Source: an uncultured Collinsella sp.
Lineage (GTDB): Bacteria; Actinomycetota; Coriobacteriia; Coriobacteriales; Coriobacteriaceae
Length of the DNA stretch: 11,362 nt
Assembly: GCA_900543615.1 (NCBI GenBank)
Contig: UQSC01000058.1
Coordinates: 1-11,362, forward strand
Direction: 5' to 3'
Shown: piece after piece, positions 6,436 through 11,362 of the stretch
Numbering within the stretch: the first letter of the stretch is position 1
How the letters are laid out: the number at the start of each line of letters is the position of its first letter
Position numbers and translations under genes: made by a program
Notes under the pieces: generated by a model
Seen by the model: the letters and a program-made list of their open reading frames with translations, nothing else
Told to the model about the DNA's origin: nothing
Database searches by the model: none

Positions 6436-7017
6436 TTGGCGCGCGTAAAACAGATAATCGGATGGACCGCGATCGTTCTGTTCGCTGCAACGCTGGCGGG
6501 CATCTGGGTGCTGACGGAGCAAAATGCGGTGGAGACGTCGTTGCTGAGCGAGTCTACCGCGCGTGTGGTGGAGGGCCAGGCTGCGGGCGTTCAGGCTGTC
6601 GATGCCACGGGTGAAGCTCAGACGGAGAACGGAATGACCGGGGGCACCGATTCGGCTGCCTCGAATGTCCGGTCTGGCCGACTTGCTTCCATTCGCATGT
6701 GGGTGGGCACGAACGTCCGTCGCGTTGCCCATACCGTAGAGTTTTTCTTCGTCGGATTGTTCGCCTCGGTGGTCGTGGTTTGCTTTTCCAGGCGTCCGTG
6801 GAACGTATGCTCCCGTTGCGTGCCCGTATTGCTCTTTTGCGCCGCCTGCTCCGTTGGCGATCAGGTACATAAGATCTTTGTTCCCGGCAGGCATTTCGAC
6901 GTTATCGATTTAGGATTCGATGCTGCGGGCTATGTCACCGCCATGCTGTTGGTATTGCTGGCGGCGGCGTTGGTGCGCCATGCGACTCGGCCGATCGGCG
7001 CCCATGCGAGGCTCTAG
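6436..7017 (+). CDS. VanZ-like family membrane protein
   Basis: VanZ-family proteins are small integral membrane proteins; the founding member gives low-level teicoplanin resistance by an unclear mechanism, and most homologues have no known role. The 193-residue protein has TM1 at about 7-26, then an extracytoplasmic Ser/Thr/Gly/Ala-rich loop (about 28-95), and further hydrophobic segments at about 100-118, 127-140 and 160-182. Family residues are visible as H99 and E102 (AHTVEF), D142-Q143 and the stretch HKIFVPGRHFDVIDLGFDAAG (starts at 145), where FVPGR is the signature. The TTG start at 6436 is chosen because AAAGGAGG (6421-6428) lies seven bases upstream. The neighbouring MurNAc genes suggest a cell-wall link, but a terminator separates them, so that is inference. 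Confidence 0.8.
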   Translation: MARVKQIIGWTAIVLFAATLAGIWVLTEQNAVETSLLSESTARVVEGQAAGVQAVDATGEAQTENGMTGGTDSAASNVRSGRLASIRMWVGTNVRRVAHTVEFFFVGLFASVVVVCFSRRPWNVCSRCVPVLLFCAACSVGDQVHKIFVPGRHFDVIDLGFDAAGYVTAMLLVLLAAALVRHATRPIGAHARL

Positions 7018-7096
7018 CCGGTAACAAACCCGTTTCTGATAATGCGACCTCGTTGAATTATTTTGTGTCGCGCGTATTTCCGAGCGGTCGGATTTG

Positions 7097-7125
7097 AGGG
7101 GCGAGCGGTAGAACGCTCGCCCTTT
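7097..7125 (+). terminator. Intrinsic terminator after the VanZ-like gene
   Basis: A 9-bp stem GGGCGAGCG (7099-7107) pairs with 7114-7122 around the loop GTAGAA. Two more pairs (G-U, A-U) extend it at the base, and it runs into TTT. It isolates the VanZ-like gene from the MurNAc operon. Confidence 0.75.
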
Positions 7126-7136
7126 GTGCGCCACGA

Positions 7137-7187
7137 TGCGGCACAATGTACCGCAAAAGCTGTTTGTATCCGGTACGAATCGTTCGT
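7137..7187 (+). promoter_or_regulatory. Cluster of inverted repeats upstream of murR (candidate operators)
   Basis: Three small inverted repeats lie in 51 bases: TGCGG (7137-7141) with CCGCA (7151-7155), GTACCG (7148-7153) with CGGTAC (7171-7176), and ACGAA-TCG-TTCGT (7175-7187). They sit between the VanZ-gene terminator and the murR ribosome binding site. RpiR/MurR regulators bind inverted repeats in front of their own operons, so these are reasonable operator candidates. I cannot identify the -35 and -10 boxes with confidence. Confidence 0.4.
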
Positions 7188-7221
7188 TGGTCTTTAATTC
7201 TACTCAACGGAGGTGTTTGAG

Positions 7222-8073
7222 ATGGCAAACGGATTGCTTTTGCGGCTTCGCGAGCGTGAGCTCAGCGCGAGCCCGGCGGAACGCAACGTCATCGCATATG
7301 TAAGCGCTCATCCGCACGAGGTGGTCGGGCTGTCCGTCCGCGGTCTTGCCGATGTCACGTTCTCCTCGCCCTCGAGCATTTTGCGCTTTTGCAAGCGTTT
7401 GGGTTTTGCGGGCTACAAGGAGTTCCAGCGCGAACTGATTGCCGAGCTGGCGCTCTTAGGTGACAAGAAAGACGTAGCTCTCGAGGACATCTCCATGGAT
7501 GACAGCGTCGAACGTATCGTGGGGAAGGTGATGAAAAGCAACGTGCGCACGATCGAGGCGACGGCACGAACGCTCGATTACACCGTCTTGGAGCGATGCG
7601 CGGCCCGTCTTAAGCGGGCACGCGCGGTCAATCTGTTCGGTATTGGTGCTTCTCGTTTGGTCGCGCATGACCTGGCGCAAAAGCTCATGCGTGTCGACAA
7701 AGAGTGCCATCTGTACGACGACTGGCATGATCAGCTCTTATGTGCCAAGAACATGCATGAGGGCGATATGGCAATCGCCTTTAGTTACTCGGGCTTGACG
7801 CAAGAGGTGCTGGACTGCACCGCCGAGGCTCAACGCCACAACTGTCCCGTTGTGGCCGTTACCAAAGTAGATGGATCATCCAAGCTTGCCACCATGGCCG
7901 ATGCCGTGCTCGGCGTCGCTGCGAGCGAACCCTTGGTCCGCAGCGGTGCCATGGCTTCGCGTATGGCCCAGCTTATGGTTGTCGATGCCCTATACGCTGC
8001 TTACGTTGCCAGCGACTACGAACGGGCGACGCATGTCATTAAACAAAACTACATCGAGAAACAGGAAAGATGA
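7222..8073 (+). CDS. murR: RpiR-family transcriptional regulator, MurR-like
   Basis: RpiR-family regulators sense phosphosugars; MurR represses MurNAc utilisation genes and responds to MurNAc-6-phosphate. The 283-residue protein has an N-terminal RpiR helix-turn-helix domain (about 2-78), including VRGLADVTFSSPSSILRFCK (39-58). A C-terminal SIS sugar-phosphate domain (about 125-263) follows, with FGIGAS (139-144) and the phosphate-contact-like SYSG (188-191). The ATG at 7222 follows CGGAGGTG (7208-7215) at six bases; an in-frame GTG at 7213 lies inside that site and is rejected. It is the first gene of the cluster, ten bases before murQ, so autoregulation is likely. The MurR name rests on the neighbours, since the family is broad; the RpiR assignment itself is firm. 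Confidence 0.88.
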   Translation: MANGLLLRLRERELSASPAERNVIAYVSAHPHEVVGLSVRGLADVTFSSPSSILRFCKRLGFAGYKEFQRELIAELALLGDKKDVALEDISMDDSVERIVGKVMKSNVRTIEATARTLDYTVLERCAARLKRARAVNLFGIGASRLVAHDLAQKLMRVDKECHLYDDWHDQLLCAKNMHEGDMAIAFSYSGLTQEVLDCTAEAQRHNCPVVAVTKVDGSSKLATMADAVLGVAASEPLVRSGAMASRMAQLMVVDALYAAYVASDYERATHVIKQNYIEKQER

Positions 8074-8083
8074 GGTGAATGAA

Positions 8084-9007
<924 letters not shown>

Positions 9008-9064
9008 GTGCGCGGCGTGAGCTGATATGACATCCAGACGAGATACCCAATACAAGGAGGAGTT

Positions 9065-10495
9065 ATGACGAACAAAGAGCTGGCTCAAAAGCTGCTGGAC
9101 CTTTTGGGCGGTAAAGACAACGTGCTCGCAAACGCGGCGTGCATGACGCGCCTGCGCGTGACCGTCAAAGACACGGGCAACGTCGACACGGAGGGTATTA
9201 AGGCACTCGACGGCGTGATGGGCCTGGTCGAGGACGACACGATGCAGATCGTGCTGGGTCCGGGCAAGGTGAATAAGGTGCTCGAGGAGTTCTCCAAGCT
9301 CACTGGCCTTGCGAAAGGCGTTGCCGATGAGAGCGTGGTTGACGCTGCGGCCACAAACAAGGCCGCGCAGAAGGCCAAGTACGAGTCCAAGCCGGTTCAG
9401 GCCTTCCTCAAGAAGATTTCCAATGTCTTCGTCGCCCTGCTTCCCGGCATCATTGCGGCTGGCCTCATCAACGGTATCTGCAACGTCATTAACGTCTCGA
9501 CGGCAGGCGCGCTTGCAGGCGAGTGGTGGTACCAGGGCATTCGTTCCATGGGCTGGGCCCTGTTTGCCTATCTGCCCATCTTGGTGGGCTATAACGCGGC
9601 ACGTGAGTTTGGTGGCTCCGCTGCGCTGGGTGGCATCGCCGGCATGATGTGTATCGCCAACAGCGCCATGCCCCTGCTTGCGCCTGGCGCGGCTGATCCT
9701 GCCACTGCCATTCTGCTGCCGCTCACCAGTGCGCAGTACAACCCTGCAGCGGGCGGCATGATCGCGGCTCTCATCGCTGGCGCATTTTTTGCCTGGATGG
9801 AGCGTCAGATTCGCAAGGTTATGCCCAACGCACTCGACACGTTCTTGTCCCCGCTGCTGGTGCTCATCATCGGCGCCTTTGCTCTGATGCTCGTCATCCA
9901 GCCGGTTGGCGCATGGCTGACGACTGCCATCTTTAGCGTTTTGACCTTTATCTTCGAGAAGCCGGGCGTCCTGGGCGGCTATATCCTGTCGGCAGGCTTC
10001 TTGCCGCTGGTTTCCGTCGGCCTGCATCAGGCGCTCACGCCGATCCACGCTATGCTCAACGATCCCGACGGCGCTACCAAGGGTATCAATTACCTGCTTC
10101 CCATCCTTATGATGGCTGGTGGCGGCCAGGTCGGTGCCGGTTTGGCGCTGTACTTTAAGACCAAGAACGCCAAGCTCAAGAAGTACGTCGCAGAGTCCAT
10201 TCCCGTTGGAATCCTGGGTGTGGGCGAGCCTCTGATGTATGCTGTTACGCTGCCGCTCGTTCGTCCGTTTGTGACGGCCTGCCTGGGTGCCGGATTTGGC
10301 GGCGCGCTCGCGGCGCTGCTTCACATCGGCACGGTTTCTCAGGGCGTTTCCGGTCTGTTTGGCCTGCTGATCGTCGTTCCTGGCCAGCAGCTCGGCTACG
10401 TTGCCGCTATGCTGCTTGCCTATGCCGCCGGCTTTGTCCTGACGTGGTTCTTTGGCGTCGACGAGCAGAAGATCAACGAGTTCTTTGGCGAGTAG
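9065..10495 (+). CDS. murP: PTS system EIIBC component, MurNAc-type (MurP-like)
   Basis: This is a membrane phosphotransferase permease that imports and phosphorylates its sugar, here most likely MurNAc or a MurNAc-containing disaccharide, giving the 6-phosphate. The 476-residue protein has an N-terminal EIIB domain (about 1-80) with phospho-acceptor C26 in NAACMTRLRV. A linker (about 82-108) leads to a glucose-superfamily EIIC domain (about 110-460) with many hydrophobic segments and the conserved GEP motif (387-389) in LGVGEPLMYAV. There is no EIIA domain, as in E. coli MurP, so phosphate must come from an EIIA encoded elsewhere. AAGGAGG (9054-9060) lies four bases before the ATG. It follows murQ by 57 bases with no terminator between. 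Substrate specificity is inferred from the neighbouring murQ and mupG; sucrose or trehalose EIIBC proteins are close relatives. Confidence 0.88.
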   Translation: MTNKELAQKLLDLLGGKDNVLANAACMTRLRVTVKDTGNVDTEGIKALDGVMGLVEDDTMQIVLGPGKVNKVLEEFSKLTGLAKGVADESVVDAAATNKAAQKAKYESKPVQAFLKKISNVFVALLPGIIAAGLINGICNVINVSTAGALAGEWWYQGIRSMGWALFAYLPILVGYNAAREFGGSAALGGIAGMMCIANSAMPLLAPGAADPATAILLPLTSAQYNPAAGGMIAALIAGAFFAWMERQIRKVMPNALDTFLSPLLVLIIGAFALMLVIQPVGAWLTTAIFSVLTFIFEKPGVLGGYILSAGFLPLVSVGLHQALTPIHAMLNDPDGATKGINYLLPILMMAGGGQVGAGLALYFKTKNAKLKKYVAESIPVGILGVGEPLMYAVTLPLVRPFVTACLGAGFGGALAALLHIGTVSQGVSGLFGLLIVVPGQQLGYVAAMLLAYAAGFVLTWFFGVDEQKINEFFGE

Positions 10496-10503
10496 TTTGA
10501 TAT

Positions 10504-10530
10504 CGCGAGCCGTGTTGCTCGGGGCTCGCG
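10504..10530 (+). other. GC-rich hairpin after murP without T-tract
   Basis: A perfect 8-bp stem, CGCGAGCC (10504-10511) with GGCTCGCG (10523-10530), lies eight bases after the murP stop codon. No T-run follows, so it is not called a terminator. It could protect the 3' end of the murRQP message from exonucleases. Confidence 0.55.
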
Positions 10531-10550
10531 GCGCGCGGCAGATTTCTTGA

Positions 10551-10559
10551 TGCTATGGT
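10551..10559 (+). promoter_or_regulatory. Candidate extended -10 element upstream of mupG
   Basis: TGCTATGGT (10551-10559) fits the extended -10 pattern TG, one base, TATNNT. A transcript from it would begin near 10566, inside the left arm of the next hairpin. No convincing -35 is present. This is a sequence-pattern prediction only. Confidence 0.3.
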
Positions 10560-10562
10560 TGT

Positions 10563-10596
10563 GCCGGCGGGGCTAACTGCTCCGCCGGCCTTTTTT
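10563..10596 (+). terminator. Strong intrinsic terminator between murP and mupG
   Basis: GCCGGCGG (10563-10570) pairs perfectly with 10582-10589, followed closely by six T residues (10591-10596). This is a textbook terminator. The mupG ribosome binding site AAAGGAG begins at the very next base, so mupG is either read by partial read-through or has its own promoter. Confidence 0.9.
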
Positions 10597-10612
10597 AAAG
10601 GAGCGTTGAAGC

Positions 10613-11362
10613 GTGAAAACGGGTATTTCGATTTATCTTCCCAGCCCTTTGCAGGATATTGAGCGGACGATTGAGCGTGGCGCCGCGGCGGGTGCGCGCT
10701 ACGCGTTCACCTCGCTGCATATTCCCGAGGATGGGGGAGCGGCGTATGCCGATAAGGTCCGTCATGTGCTGTCGCTGCTTTCCGCCCGCGGCATTGCGCT
10801 CATTGCCGATGTGGGGCCTCGCACGTGCGGTTTGCTCGGGCTTGAGCGCATTGAGGACCTGCGCGATCTGGGGTTGGAATACCTTCGTTTGGACTATGGC
10901 TTTAGCGCCCAGCGGGTCGCGGAGCTGTCCGGTGTATTTCGCATTGTGGTCAATGCATCGACGGTGAGTTCTGATGAAATCGCATCGTGGTGTGAGGCCG
11001 GTGCCAATGTGACTCGTTTTGCCGCCTGCCACAATTTTTACCCCAAGCCTTATACCGGTTTAGCTCTGGAGGACATTGCTCGGGTGAATCTTCGTCTTGC
11101 GGCGCTTGGATTCGAAATCATGGCTTTTGTGCCGGGTGATGCTAACGTTCGCGGGCCGGTATTCGAGGGACTGCCGACGGTCGAGGCGCAGCGCGGTCGC
11201 GCGTCAAAGGTTGCTCTCAATATGCTTGAGCTTGCACATGGCGCCGATTGCGACATTGTGTTGGTCGGCGACCCCGATCTTTCCGATGCGGGCTGGGCGC
11301 AGTTTGCTCAAGTTTCCGCCGGATACGCGGATCTGCAATGCGAGCTTGAGCCCGGTTATGCC
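10613..11362 (+). CDS. mupG: MupG-type 6-phospho-N-acetylmuramidase (DUF871, GH170), 3' partial
   Basis: MupG hydrolyses MurNAc-6-phosphate-containing disaccharides in the cytoplasm after PTS uptake, producing MurNAc-6-phosphate for MurQ. The frame is open from the GTG at 10613 to the end of the window; 250 residues are visible of roughly 350-360 expected. The TIM-barrel N-terminus begins MKTGISIYLP, as in the family. Typical elements follow: FTSLHIPED (32-40), IADVGP (64-69), LRLDYGF (91-97) and CHNFYPKPYTGL (139-150). The C-terminal part is beyond the window. AAAGGAG (10597-10603) lies nine bases before GTG and supports the start. The terminator directly upstream suggests lower or separate expression from murRQP. 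Assignment to the DUF871 family is firm; MupG activity is inferred from the murQ-murP context. Confidence 0.85.
   Translation, partial: MKTGISIYLPSPLQDIERTIERGAAAGARYAFTSLHIPEDGGAAYADKVRHVLSLLSARGIALIADVGPRTCGLLGLERIEDLRDLGLEYLRLDYGFSAQRVAELSGVFRIVVNASTVSSDEIASWCEAGANVTRFAACHNFYPKPYTGLALEDIARVNLRLAALGFEIMAFVPGDANVRGPVFEGLPTVEAQRGRASKVALNMLELAHGADCDIVLVGDPDLSDAGWAQFAQVSAGYADLQCELEPGYA

Noticed and set aside
7871..8083. Upstream in-frame extension of murQ inside murR
   Set aside because: It overlaps the SIS domain of murR, and the ATG at 8084 has a proper ribosome binding site and family-like N-terminus.

Overview
The window looks like a chromosomal segment of a high-GC Gram-positive, most likely an actinobacterium of the Coriobacteriia and plausibly Collinsella or a close relative. 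This is inferred from the GC-rich third positions, GTG and TTG starts with strong Shine-Dalgarno sites, a split transketolase, and gut-type MurNAc catabolism next to ftsEX and rnr. No species marker is present, so the assignment is an inference. All nine supported genes lie on the + strand.

Layout. (1) Positions 3-626 hold the 3' end of a split transketolase C-terminal subunit. (2) Positions 627-1150 are a 524-base non-coding stretch unusually rich in structure: a 22-bp tandem direct repeat, an intrinsic terminator, a 66-bp near-perfect palindrome, a 123-bp extended hairpin, and a likely extended -10 promoter for the next operon. (3) Positions 1151-3278 encode FtsE and FtsX, overlapping by 14 bp. 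FtsE has an extra N-terminal Pro/Ala/Gln-rich arm of about 170 residues. The operon ends in a clear terminator. (4) Positions 3414-5549 encode an RNase R-type exoribonuclease. (5) Positions 5726-7017 hold a small accessory-looking pair: a serine recombinase of the resolvase/invertase type, preceded by a 38-bp inverted repeat that can fold in two exclusive ways, and a VanZ-like membrane protein starting at TTG. (6) Positions 7222-11362 hold a MurNAc catabolic cluster: an RpiR-family regulator (MurR-like), MurQ etherase, a MurP-type PTS EIIBC, and a 3'-truncated MupG-type 6-phosphomuramidase.

How the genes work together. The last cluster gives a coherent pathway. MurP would import and phosphorylate MurNAc or a MurNAc-containing disaccharide, MupG would hydrolyse the phosphorylated disaccharide, and MurQ would convert MurNAc-6-phosphate to GlcNAc-6-phosphate plus lactate, under an RpiR/SIS sensor of the sugar phosphate. 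MurP has no EIIA domain, so an EIIA must come from elsewhere. A strong intrinsic terminator sits between murP and mupG, with a possible extended -10 element just upstream of it. FtsEX controls peptidoglycan hydrolysis at division, so cell-wall turnover is a shared theme of the window, although the two systems are separated by rnr and the recombinase/VanZ pair.

I see no clear case for a wholly new defence or mobile system. The least explained items are the long FtsE arm, the two large palindromic elements upstream of ftsE, and the switch-like repeat in front of the recombinase.
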